DNA from: Hydrogenophaga sp.
Lineage (GTDB): Bacteria; Pseudomonadota; Gammaproteobacteria; Burkholderiales; Burkholderiaceae_C
Assembly (NCBI GenBank): GCA_018335615.1
Contig: JAGXRS010000084.1
Span: 1 to 13,990 of the forward strand
Direction of reading: 5' to 3'
DNA: 13,990 bases
Notes under the pieces: model-generated
Database searches by the model: none
Told to the model about the DNA's origin: nothing
Seen by the model: the letters and a program-made list of their open reading frames with translations, nothing else
Made by a program: the position numbers and the translations under genes
In this document: positions 6,850 through 12,913 of the stretch, piece by piece
Layout of the letters: each line of letters opens with the position of its first letter
How positions within the stretch are numbered: the first letter of the stretch is position 1

Positions 6850-7807
6850 CCGTTCCTCACTTGTCGCCTGTACGGCGCTGGTCGCCCTGTTGCTGGGCAG
6901 CGCGCTGCCGGCGGTGGCCGCGCCATCGGATACGCAGCGGCAGCAGGCCGCCGCCTGGCGCGAGGAGGCCCGGGCGCACGAACACGGCGAGGGCGTGCCG
7001 CGCAACGCCGACAAGGCGGTGGCGCTCTACTGCAAGGCGGCCCTGGCAGGCGACACGCTGGCGCGCTACAACCTGGGCTGGATCTACGCCAACGGGCGCG
7101 GCATGGAGCGCAACGACGCCTACGCCGCCTATTTCTTCAAGCTGGCCGCCGACCAGGGCGACGGGCCGGCGCAGCGCATGCTGCAGTCGGTCGGGCCTGA
7201 CGCAGCCAAACCGCCCTGCGTGACCGAACTGAACAACGCCGCCCTGGCCCGGCGCCGTGCGGCGGACATCGCCAGTGCCACCACCGGACTCGAACCCGTG
7301 GCGCTGGCGAACCCGACCTTGACGAACCCCGAACTGCTGGCCACCAATGCCCAGCAGCGCAAGATCATGGAGATCGTGCAGCGCGTGGCGCCGGAATACG
7401 GCATCCACCCCAGCCTGGCCTACGCCATCATCCGGGCCGAATCCAACTTCAATCCGCAAGCGGTGTCGCCCCGCAACGCCCAGGGGCTGATGCAGCTCAT
7501 CCCTGCCACAGCCGAGCGCTTCAAGGTGAGCAAGCCCTTCGACCCGGAGCAGAACATCCGCGGCGGCCTGTCGTACCTGCGCTGGCTCATGGCCTACTTC
7601 AAAGGGCAGGTGCACCTGGTGGCCGCTGCCTACAACGCGGGCGAAGGCAATGTGGAGCGCTACCGGGGCGTGCCGCCCTTCCCCGAGACGCAGGGCTATA
7701 TCCGGCGCATCCAGGAGGTGTTTCACCTCCAGCAGCATCCCTACGACGAGGCCGTCACCAAACCCACGGCGCACTGGCTGCGCATCGTGGAAAACAAGCG
7801 ACCCTGA
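6818..7807 (+). CDS. secreted lytic transglycosylase with Sel1-like repeats
   Basis: The product is 329 residues. Residues 1-35 form a signal peptide: basic start, hydrophobic core LVALLLGSAL, and AVAA before the likely cleavage. Residues 48-120 hold Sel1/TPR-like helical repeats, with GEGVPRNADKAVALYCKAAL and the clearer ARYNLGWIYANGRGMERN then AYAAYFFKLAADQG. Residues 187-305 form an SLT (family 1) domain: APEYGIHPSLAYAIIRAESN with likely catalytic Glu208, then AQGLMQLIPATAERF at 221-235 and the AAAYNAGEGNVERYRG block at 269-284. It would cut peptidoglycan between MurNAc and GlcNAc with formation of 1,6-anhydroMurNAc, in the periplasm. The Sel1 repeats probably bind a protein partner. The gene starts inside the end of the dehydrogenase gene (32-nt overlap), so it is likely translated from the same message, though no functional link is evident. 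Confidence 0.9.
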   Translation: MTRPLPCPRPDRSSLVACTALVALLLGSALPAVAAPSDTQRQQAAAWREEARAHEHGEGVPRNADKAVALYCKAALAGDTLARYNLGWIYANGRGMERNDAYAAYFFKLAADQGDGPAQRMLQSVGPDAAKPPCVTELNNAALARRRAADIASATTGLEPVALANPTLTNPELLATNAQQRKIMEIVQRVAPEYGIHPSLAYAIIRAESNFNPQAVSPRNAQGLMQLIPATAERFKVSKPFDPEQNIRGGLSYLRWLMAYFKGQVHLVAAAYNAGEGNVERYRGVPPFPETQGYIRRIQEVFHLQQHPYDEAVTKPTAHWLRIVENKRP

Positions 7808-7825
7808 AGGCGACCGCAAAACCGC

Positions 7826-7831
7826 CACAAT
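7826..7831 (+). promoter_or_regulatory. possible -10 element for thyA
   Basis: CACAAT lies 18 nt after the end of the transglycosylase gene and about 80 nt before the thyA start. CTGAAG at 7804-7809 sits 16 nt upstream but is a poor -35 match. The call rests on position and on the AT-richer composition of this short stretch. Confidence 0.25.
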
Positions 7832-7893
7832 AGCGGGCTTCGCCGCTGCGGGCGCTCAACGCTCCAGCCCCTGACCATCCGCCACCGTGGCGG
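7832..7893 (+). other. structured 5' leader of thyA (two hairpins)
   Basis: The first hairpin pairs AGCGG (7832-7836) with CCGCT (7843-7847) around GCTTCG. The second pairs CCGCCA (7879-7884) with TGGCGG (7888-7893) around CCG, a perfect 6-bp stem ending 18 nt before the thyA ATG. No T-run follows either, so intrinsic termination is not indicated. A role in translation control, or as the 3' end of the upstream transcript, is possible. I do not recognise a known riboswitch. Confidence 0.35.
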
Positions 7894-7911
7894 CCGTTCC
7901 CGCGATTCTCG

Positions 7912-8745
7912 ATGACCACCCGCCCTGTCCGCTCCCAGTACGAAGATTTCCTGCGCCACGTGTTCACCACGGGCGTGCAGAAAGCAGACCGCACCGGCAC
8001 CGGCACCACCAGCGTGTTCGGGCACCAGATGCGTTTTGACCTGAACGAGGGCTTTCCGCTGGTGACCACCAAGAAGGTGTTCTTGCGGGCCATCATCGTC
8101 GAGCTGCTCTGGTTCCTGCGCGGCGACTCCAACGTGAAATGGCTGCAGGACAACGGCTGCACCATCTGGGACGAATGGGCGCGCCCCGACGGTGACCTGG
8201 GACCGGTCTACGGCGTGCAGTGGCGCAGCTGGCCCACGCCCGGCGGTGGCCACATCGACCAGATCCAGCAGGTCATCGACACGCTCAAGTCCAACCCCGA
8301 CAGCCGGCGCATCATCGTCAGCGCCTGGAACGTGGCCGAACTCGACCAGATGGCGCTCATGCCCTGCCACGCCTTCTTCCAGTTCTACGTGGCCCCGCCC
8401 CAGGCGCCGGGCGGGCGCGGCAAGCTCAGCTGCCAGCTGTACCAGCGCAGCGCCGACATCTTCCTGGGCGTGCCCTTCAACATCGCCAGCTACGCCCTGC
8501 TCACCCACATGGTGGCGCAGCAGTGCGACCTGGATGTGGGCGAATTCATCTGGACCGGTGGGGACTGCCACATCTACAGCAACCACCACGAACAGGTGGA
8601 ACTCCAGCTGAGCCGCCAGCCCTTCGCCTACCCGACGCTGAACATCAAGCGCCGGCCGGCCTCCATCTTCGACTACGCCTTCGACGACTTCGAGGTGCTG
8701 GGCTATGAGAGCCACCCCGCCATCAAGGCACCGGTGGCGGTTTGA
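7912..8745 (+). CDS. thyA: thymidylate synthase
   Basis: The product is 277 residues, against 264 in E. coli. It methylates dUMP to dTMP using 5,10-methylene-tetrahydrofolate and releases dihydrofolate. The classic ThyA motifs are present: the phosphate-binding arginine in DRTGTGT at 26-32, LWFLRGDSNVKWL at 66-78, the active-site loop LMPCHAFFQFYV with catalytic Cys152 at 149-160, then the LYQRSAD and HIYSNHHEQV blocks that bind dUMP and folate. A short insertion, APPQAPGGRG, follows the catalytic strand, in place of the tighter turn of the E. coli enzyme. There is no clear Shine-Dalgarno at the ATG. folA, whose product recycles the dihydrofolate, follows after one intervening gene, so this is the head of a folate/dTMP group. 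Confidence 0.98.
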   Translation: MTTRPVRSQYEDFLRHVFTTGVQKADRTGTGTTSVFGHQMRFDLNEGFPLVTTKKVFLRAIIVELLWFLRGDSNVKWLQDNGCTIWDEWARPDGDLGPVYGVQWRSWPTPGGGHIDQIQQVIDTLKSNPDSRRIIVSAWNVAELDQMALMPCHAFFQFYVAPPQAPGGRGKLSCQLYQRSADIFLGVPFNIASYALLTHMVAQQCDLDVGEFIWTGGDCHIYSNHHEQVELQLSRQPFAYPTLNIKRRPASIFDYAFDDFEVLGYESHPAIKAPVAV

Positions 8746-8773
8746 TCCGGCGCTGCTCGCGCCCCACTCCCAT

Positions 8774-8823
8774 CCGTTCGCCCTGAGCTTGTCGAAGGGC
8801 TTCGACAGGCTCAGACCGAACGG
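8774..8823. repeat. dispersed inverted repeat, near-intact copy
   Basis: Two 24-nt arms (8774-8797 and 8800-8823) flank GG. The left arm begins CCGTTCGCCCTGAGCTTGTC and ends GAAG. The right arm read on the minus strand begins CCGTTCGGTCTGAGCCTGTC and ends GAAG, so only four positions mismatch. RNA from it would fold into one long hairpin. A related, decayed cluster lies at 3366-3510. It sits between thyA and the EamA gene (gap 8746-8855) and could attenuate transcription between them. Confidence 0.85.
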
Positions 8824-8855
8824 CGTTTCTGCGCTCCAACCCTCTTCTCAGTCCC

Positions 8856-9764
8856 ATGATCTCCCGCCGCCAACTCTGGGCGCTGCTGGCCCTCACGCTC
8901 ATGTGGGGCGTCAACTGGCCCATGATGAAGCTCTCGCTGCAGCAGCTCAGCCCGCTGTACTTCCGCGCCAGCACCATGCTGCTGGGTGCCGCCTGGCTGT
9001 TCGCCTACGTGGCCTGGAAAGGCGAGCGCATGTGGCCGCGCGGACGCGAATGGTGGGCCATTGCGCTGCTGGGGCTGCCCAATGTGCTGGGCTGGCACAC
9101 ACTCTCCATCTTCGGCGTGCAGGAACTGGCGTCGGGGCGCGCCGCCATCCTGGGCTTCACCATGCCCATCTTCACGGTGCTGATCGGCGCGGCCTTTTTT
9201 GGCGAACGCATCACGCCGCGCGTGCGCCTGGCCGTCATCAGCGTGAGCGTGGCCATTGGCCTGCTGCTCTGGCACGAAATGCAAAGCCTCAGCGGCAAGC
9301 CAGCCGGCATTGCGTGGATGCTGGGCGCGGCCGTGTCGTGGGCGCTGGGCACACTGATGTTCCGCCGCGCGCACCTCACGCTCTCGCCGCTGGTGGTCAC
9401 CGTGTGGATGCTGCTGCTGGGCAGCGGTGTGCTGTGGGTACTGGCCCTGTCGCTCGAACCCCTGCCCGATCCCGCCGGCTTCTCGCTGCCGATGTGGCTG
9501 AGCCTGGCCTACGGCGTGCTCATCAACTACGGCTTTGCGCAGCTGATCTGGTTCGGCATGGCACGCAACCTGCCGCCGGCCACCAGTGCGATGAGCGTCA
9601 TGGCGATTCCGCTGGTGGGCACGCTCAGCGCCACCCTCATCGTGGGCGAGGTGCCGCACTGGCAGGACTGGTTTGCCATGGGCTTTGTGATGGTGGCCAT
9701 TGCCAGCGTGCTGCTGCCACCGCGTGTGCCGTCGCCATCCGCCGCCTCGGCACCCGAGCACTGA
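8856..9764 (+). CDS. EamA/DMT-superfamily transporter
   Basis: The product is 302 residues, nearly all hydrophobic, with about ten membrane segments in two EamA halves (roughly 6-137 and 150-288), the usual length for the family. The first helix, LWALLALTLMWGVNWPMMKL at 7-26, and ELASGRAAILGFTMPIFTVL at 91-110, followed by FFGER, are typical EamA features. The second half repeats the pattern (LAYGVLINYGFAQLIWFGMA, then ATSAMSVMAIPLVGTL). Family members move small metabolites, often outward: amino acids, purine bases or nucleosides, sugar-like compounds. The substrate cannot be told from the sequence. The gene lies between thyA and folA, with folA only 10 nt downstream, so it is probably co-transcribed with folA. 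No Shine-Dalgarno is visible at the ATG. Confidence 0.9.
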   Translation: MISRRQLWALLALTLMWGVNWPMMKLSLQQLSPLYFRASTMLLGAAWLFAYVAWKGERMWPRGREWWAIALLGLPNVLGWHTLSIFGVQELASGRAAILGFTMPIFTVLIGAAFFGERITPRVRLAVISVSVAIGLLLWHEMQSLSGKPAGIAWMLGAAVSWALGTLMFRRAHLTLSPLVVTVWMLLLGSGVLWVLALSLEPLPDPAGFSLPMWLSLAYGVLINYGFAQLIWFGMARNLPPATSAMSVMAIPLVGTLSATLIVGEVPHWQDWFAMGFVMVAIASVLLPPRVPSPSAASAPEH

Positions 9765-9768
9765 CAAT
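9763..9768 (+). promoter_or_regulatory. possible -10 element just upstream of folA
   Basis: GACAAT overlaps the TGA stop of the EamA gene and ends 6 nt before the folA ATG at 9775. The ATG has no Shine-Dalgarno. A promoter here would give a leaderless folA message, but a -35 box is not evident and coupling to the upstream gene is equally possible. Confidence 0.2.
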
Positions 9769-9774
9769 CACCGC

Positions 9775-10284
9775 ATGTCACATCCCGCTCCCACTGCTCC
9801 GCTCAAGCTCATCTACGCCCGCGCCGCCAATGGCGTCATCGGCCGCGACAACCAGCTGCCCTGGCACCTGCCCGAAGACCTGGCGCACTTCAAGCGCACC
9901 ACGCTGGGCTGCCCCGTCATCATGGGCCGCAAGACCTGGGACTCGCTGCCGCCGAAATTCCGACCGCTGCCCGGCCGGCTGAACATCGTCGTCACCCGCG
10001 ACACCACCTGGCAGGCCGACGGCGCCGCGGTCGCGCATTCGCTGGAAGCCGCCCGCGCCTTGTGTCCGTCGGGGAGCGTCGCCTGGGTCATCGGCGGCGC
10101 GCAGATTTACGCGCAGGCATTGCCCCTGGCGAGCGAAGTCGTCGTGACCGAGATCGCCCGCGATGTCGACGGCGATGCGTTTGCCCCGACGCTGGACGCG
10201 TCTTGGCGGGAAGGCGCGCGCGAAACGCACACCTCGGCAGGCGGACTGCCCTTCGCCTTCGTCACCTACACGCGCCAGCCCTGA
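9775..10284 (+). CDS. folA: dihydrofolate reductase
   Basis: The product is 169 residues, near the 159 of E. coli DHFR. It reduces dihydrofolate to tetrahydrofolate with NADPH, closing the cycle opened by ThyA. ARAANGVIGRDNQLPWHLPE at 15-34 and the following DLAHFKRTT include the Met20-like loop and the acidic active-site residue, Asp35, equivalent to Asp27 in E. coli. The NADPH sites are VIMGRKTWDSLP at 48-59 and WVIGGAQIYAQAL at 104-116. I start at 9775, not at the upstream ATG at 9700 in the same frame, because the extra residues lie inside the EamA gene and the DHFR fold begins within ten residues of 9775. The stop is 25 nt before xth. Classic antifolates such as trimethoprim target this protein family; nothing here indicates resistance. 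Confidence 0.97.
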   Translation: MSHPAPTAPLKLIYARAANGVIGRDNQLPWHLPEDLAHFKRTTLGCPVIMGRKTWDSLPPKFRPLPGRLNIVVTRDTTWQADGAAVAHSLEAARALCPSGSVAWVIGGAQIYAQALPLASEVVVTEIARDVDGDAFAPTLDASWREGARETHTSAGGLPFAFVTYTRQP

Positions 10285-10309
10285 GACGGCGCGCCAACCG
10301 GGCCCCACC

Positions 10310-11071
10310 ATGCAACTTGCCACCTGGAACATCAACTCGCTCACCGTGCGGCTGCCGCAGGTGCTGGATTGGCTGCAGACGCACCCGGTCGACGTGCTCG
10401 CGCTGCAGGAACTCAAGCTGACCGACGAGAAGTTTCCCGCCGACTTCGCCGTCGCGGGCTACCACGCGGTGTGCTTCGGGCAGAAAACCTACAACGGCGT
10501 GGCGCTGCTGACGAAAGAACCAGCGCAGGACGTGGTGCGCAACCTGCCGGGTTTTGAGGACGTGCAGTCGCGCGTGCTCACCGCCACGGTGGGCGACGTG
10601 CGGGTGATCGGCGCCTACTTCCCGAACGGGCAGGCACCGGGCACCGACAAGTTTGCTTACAAGATGCACTGGCTGGAGGCCATGCGCGAATGGGTCCGCG
10701 CCCAACTGGTGCTCCACCCCAAACTGGTGCTCATGGGTGACTACAACATCACCTTCGATGACGCCGACGTGTGGGACCCGGTGGGCCTGGCCGGCACCAT
10801 CCACTGCACCGACGAAGAGCGCACCCATCTGCGGGCACTCATCGACCTGGGCCTGCACGACGCGGTGCGCCTGTTCGAGCAGCCCGAGAAGAACTACAGC
10901 TGGTGGGACTACCGCGACTTCGCCTTCCGCCGAAACCGCGGCCTGCGCATCGACCACATCCTGATTTCCGACGCGCTCAAGGCCAGCGCCACCGCCTGCG
11001 CGGTGGACAAGCTTCCGCGCAAGAACGAACGCCCGAGCGACCACGCGCCGGTGGTGCTGACGCTGGCGTAG
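10310..11071 (+). CDS. xth: exodeoxyribonuclease III (AP endonuclease family 1)
   Basis: The product is 253 residues, against 268 in E. coli XthA. It belongs to the endonuclease/exonuclease/phosphatase fold: it cuts DNA at abasic sites and removes nucleotides from 3' ends in base-excision repair, using Mg2+. The motifs are in order: TWNINSL at 5-11, LALQELKL with metal-binding Glu34, GAYFPNG with Tyr103 at 101-107, LMGDYNI with Asp144 and Asn146, LRIDHILIS with Asp215, and the terminal SDHAPVV with the catalytic Asp244-His245 pair. The start at 10310 is chosen because the fold begins at once; an in-frame ATG at 10163 lies inside folA. It follows folA by 25 nt and is probably the last gene of the thyA-EamA-folA-xth group. 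The product is cytosolic. Confidence 0.95.
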   Translation: MQLATWNINSLTVRLPQVLDWLQTHPVDVLALQELKLTDEKFPADFAVAGYHAVCFGQKTYNGVALLTKEPAQDVVRNLPGFEDVQSRVLTATVGDVRVIGAYFPNGQAPGTDKFAYKMHWLEAMREWVRAQLVLHPKLVLMGDYNITFDDADVWDPVGLAGTIHCTDEERTHLRALIDLGLHDAVRLFEQPEKNYSWWDYRDFAFRRNRGLRIDHILISDALKASATACAVDKLPRKNERPSDHAPVVLTLA

Positions 11072-11095
11072 CCCTTTCCGAAGCGCCGTGCCGGG

Positions 11096-11217
11096 CTCCT
11101 TCCCCCAGGGGGGAAAGGCTGGGATGGGGGCTCTTGGCACACCCAGGACATGGCTCCGAAGCGAAGCCCGGGCGCTCGCTGCCCCCCACCCCAACCCTCC
11201 CCCAGTGGGGGAGGGAG
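11096..11217. repeat. G/C-tract imperfect inverted repeat after xth
   Basis: The left arm (11096-11131) begins CTCCTTCCCCCAGGGGGG and continues AAAGGCTGGGATGGGGGC. The right arm (11181-11217), read on the minus strand, begins CTCCCTCCCCCACTGGGGG and continues AGGGTTGGGGTGGGGGGC. They are clearly inverted copies about 50 nt apart. The whole sits in the 217-nt gap between convergent xth and ntrC. The rest of the gap (11218-11288) holds a short GCGA repeat near 11267-11282 and no gene. Confidence 0.75.
11195..11215. terminator. perfect 9-bp hairpin inside the right repeat arm
   Basis: CCCTCCCCC (11195-11203) and GGGGGAGGG (11207-11215) pair perfectly around AGT. It is a strong hairpin between two convergent genes and could stop transcription from both. 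There is no T-run on either side. Confidence 0.4.
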
Positions 11218-11288
11218 CGAAGACAATCCCTCCGGCGACGAAGGTGCGGAAACGCCCACCCCAGCGGCGAGCGAGCGAGCGAAAACAC

Positions 11289-12869
11289 TCACTCCAGATC
11301 GAGTTCTTGGATCTTTCGCGTGATCGTGTTACGCCCGATGCCCAGCTTGTGGGCCGCCTCGATGCGGCGCCCGCGCGTGTTGAGCAAGGCGGTCTGGATC
11401 AGCTGCGTCTCGAAGCGGCGCGTGAGCGCGTCCCACACGTCGGTGCGACCGCTCTCCAGCAAGCTCAGGGCCTCGGCCTGCAGGCCCGACTCCCAGGCCG
11501 CGGGCACCCGGGTGGACACCAGGGCCGCAGGCGCCAACCCCGGTTCGAACGGCATGTCTGCCATGGCTGGCCCGGGCATCGTCGGCGCAGGGGCTGGCGG
11601 AAGCGGGCTGGCCAGCGAGGCCGGAGCGGGCTCGGCCCAGCCCAACGGCACGGGAGCGGGTGGCTGCTCGGCCGGAACAGGGGGCACCAACTCTGGCGAG
11701 CCCGCCATGGCCAGCACCTCGGGCGGCAGGTCTTTCACCTCGATCACCTGCGCCGGCGCCATCACCGTGAGCCAGTGGCACACGTTTTCCAGCTGGCGCA
11801 CGTTGCCGGGAAAGTCGAACGTCCCAAGCAAGCGCAGGGCCGCTTCCGAGATGCGCTTGGGCTCCACGCCCAGCTGCTTGGCGCTCTGCTGCAGGAAGAA
11901 ACGCGTGAGCATGGGCACGTCTTCGCGGCGCTCGCGCAGCGCGGGCAGGCGCAGGCGGATCACGTTGAGGCGGTGGAACAGGTCTTCGCGGAACACGCCT
12001 TCTTTCACCCGCTGCTCCAGGTGCTGGTGCGTGGCGGCGATCACGCGCACATTGGCGCGCACGGCGCTGTGGCCGCCCACGCGGTAGAAGTGCCCGTCGG
12101 ACAGCACGCGCAGCAGACGCGTCTGCAGGTCGAACGGCATGTCGCCGATTTCGTCCAGGAACAGGGTGCCGCCGTCGGCCTGCTCGAAGCGGCCGCGGCG
12201 CATGGTCTGCGCGCCGGTGAAGGCGCCGCGCTCGTGCCCGAACAGCTCGGACTCCAGCAGGTCCTTCGGAATGGCGGCGGTGTTGATGGCCACGAACGGC
12301 CCGGCGGCGCGTGGCGAATGCTTGTGCAGGGCGCGGGCCACCAGCTCCTTACCCGAACCCGACTCGCCGGTGATCAGCACCGTCACCTGGCTCTGGCTCA
12401 GGCGGCCGATGGCGCGGAATACGTCCTGCATGGCGGGCGCCTGGCCCAGCATTTCGGGCGCGGCGCTCATGCGCTCCTCGGCCACTTCCTCGCGCTGGCT
12501 TTCCTCCACCGCGCGGCGGATCAGCTCCACCGCCTTGGGCAGGTCGAAGGGCTTGGGCAGGTATTCAAACGCGCCGCCCTGGAAGGCCGACACGGCGCTA
12601 TCCAAGTCGGAGAAGGCCGTCATGATGATGACGGGCAGCCCCGGCAGTCGCTCCTTCACCTTCTCCAGCAGATCGAGACCGGAGCCGCCGGGCATGCGGA
12701 TGTCGCTCACCAGAATCTGCGGCCCCTCGTGCTCCGGGGTGTTCTCCAGCGCACTCAGCACGTCCTGCGGGTTGGTGAAGCTGCGGGTAGGCAGGTTCTC
12801 GCGCAACAGCGCTTTCTCAAGCACGAAACGGATCGACTGGTCGTCATCCACTATCCAGATCGGCTTCAT
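11289..12869 (-). CDS. ntrC: nitrogen regulation response regulator NtrC (sigma-54 activator)
   Basis: The product is 526 residues, longer than the 469 of E. coli NtrC (GlnG). The receiver domain (about 1-120) has WIVDDDQSIR at 5-14, the phospho-acceptor Asp56 in LVSDIRMPGGSG, and KPF at 106-108. The AAA+ domain (about 140-370) has Walker A GESGSGKE at 168-175, the sigma-54 contact loop GAFTGA at 215-220, Walker B LFLDEIGDMP at 236-245, and FPGNVRQLENV at 353-363. The C-terminal Fis-type helix-turn-helix is about 480-526 (RRIEAAHKLGIGRNTITRKI). A Pro/Ala-rich linker (about 391-455) joins the last two and accounts for the extra length. Phosphorylated NtrC activates nitrogen-assimilation promoters with sigma-54. 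AAGGGA lies 10 nt before the ATG. It is downstream of ntrB in the same direction, 44 nt away. Confidence 0.97.
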   Translation of the reverse strand: MKPIWIVDDDQSIRFVLEKALLRENLPTRSFTNPQDVLSALENTPEHEGPQILVSDIRMPGGSGLDLLEKVKERLPGLPVIIMTAFSDLDSAVSAFQGGAFEYLPKPFDLPKAVELIRRAVEESQREEVAEERMSAAPEMLGQAPAMQDVFRAIGRLSQSQVTVLITGESGSGKELVARALHKHSPRAAGPFVAINTAAIPKDLLESELFGHERGAFTGAQTMRRGRFEQADGGTLFLDEIGDMPFDLQTRLLRVLSDGHFYRVGGHSAVRANVRVIAATHQHLEQRVKEGVFREDLFHRLNVIRLRLPALRERREDVPMLTRFFLQQSAKQLGVEPKRISEAALRLLGTFDFPGNVRQLENVCHWLTVMAPAQVIEVKDLPPEVLAMAGSPELVPPVPAEQPPAPVPLGWAEPAPASLASPLPPAPAPTMPGPAMADMPFEPGLAPAALVSTRVPAAWESGLQAEALSLLESGRTDVWDALTRRFETQLIQTALLNTRGRRIEAAHKLGIGRNTITRKIQELDLE

Positions 12870-12879
12870 GTACGGGTCA

Positions 12880-12885
12880 TCCCTT
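12880..12885 (-). promoter_or_regulatory. Shine-Dalgarno site of ntrC
   Basis: AAGGGA on the minus strand, 10 nt before the ntrC ATG. It supports the start at 12869 and shows that ntrC has its own ribosome entry instead of depending only on coupling to ntrB. Confidence 0.65.
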
Positions 12886-12888
12886 CGT

Positions 12889-12901
12889 CACGCTTCGCGT
12901 G
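12889..12901. other. small hairpin in the ntrB-ntrC gap
   Basis: CACGC (12889-12893) and GCGTG (12897-12901) form a 5-bp stem with loop TTC, in the 44-nt gap between the two genes. It is short and lacks a T-run, so it is more likely a site of processing or modest attenuation, or chance, than a terminator. Confidence 0.3.
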
Positions 12902-12913
12902 TGGTTGTGAGCA

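Noticed and set aside
10163..10309. Upstream ATG in frame with xth
   Set aside because: It lies within folA and would add about 49 residues not found in the exonuclease III fold.
11134..11160. TGGCAC in the xth-ntrC gap as a possible sigma-54 promoter
   Set aside because: The matching -12 element at the correct spacing is absent, and the site is downstream of both convergent genes.
11267..11282. GCGA short tandem repeat before the end of ntrC
   Set aside because: About four units, too short to call a functional or phase-variable repeat, and outside coding sequence.
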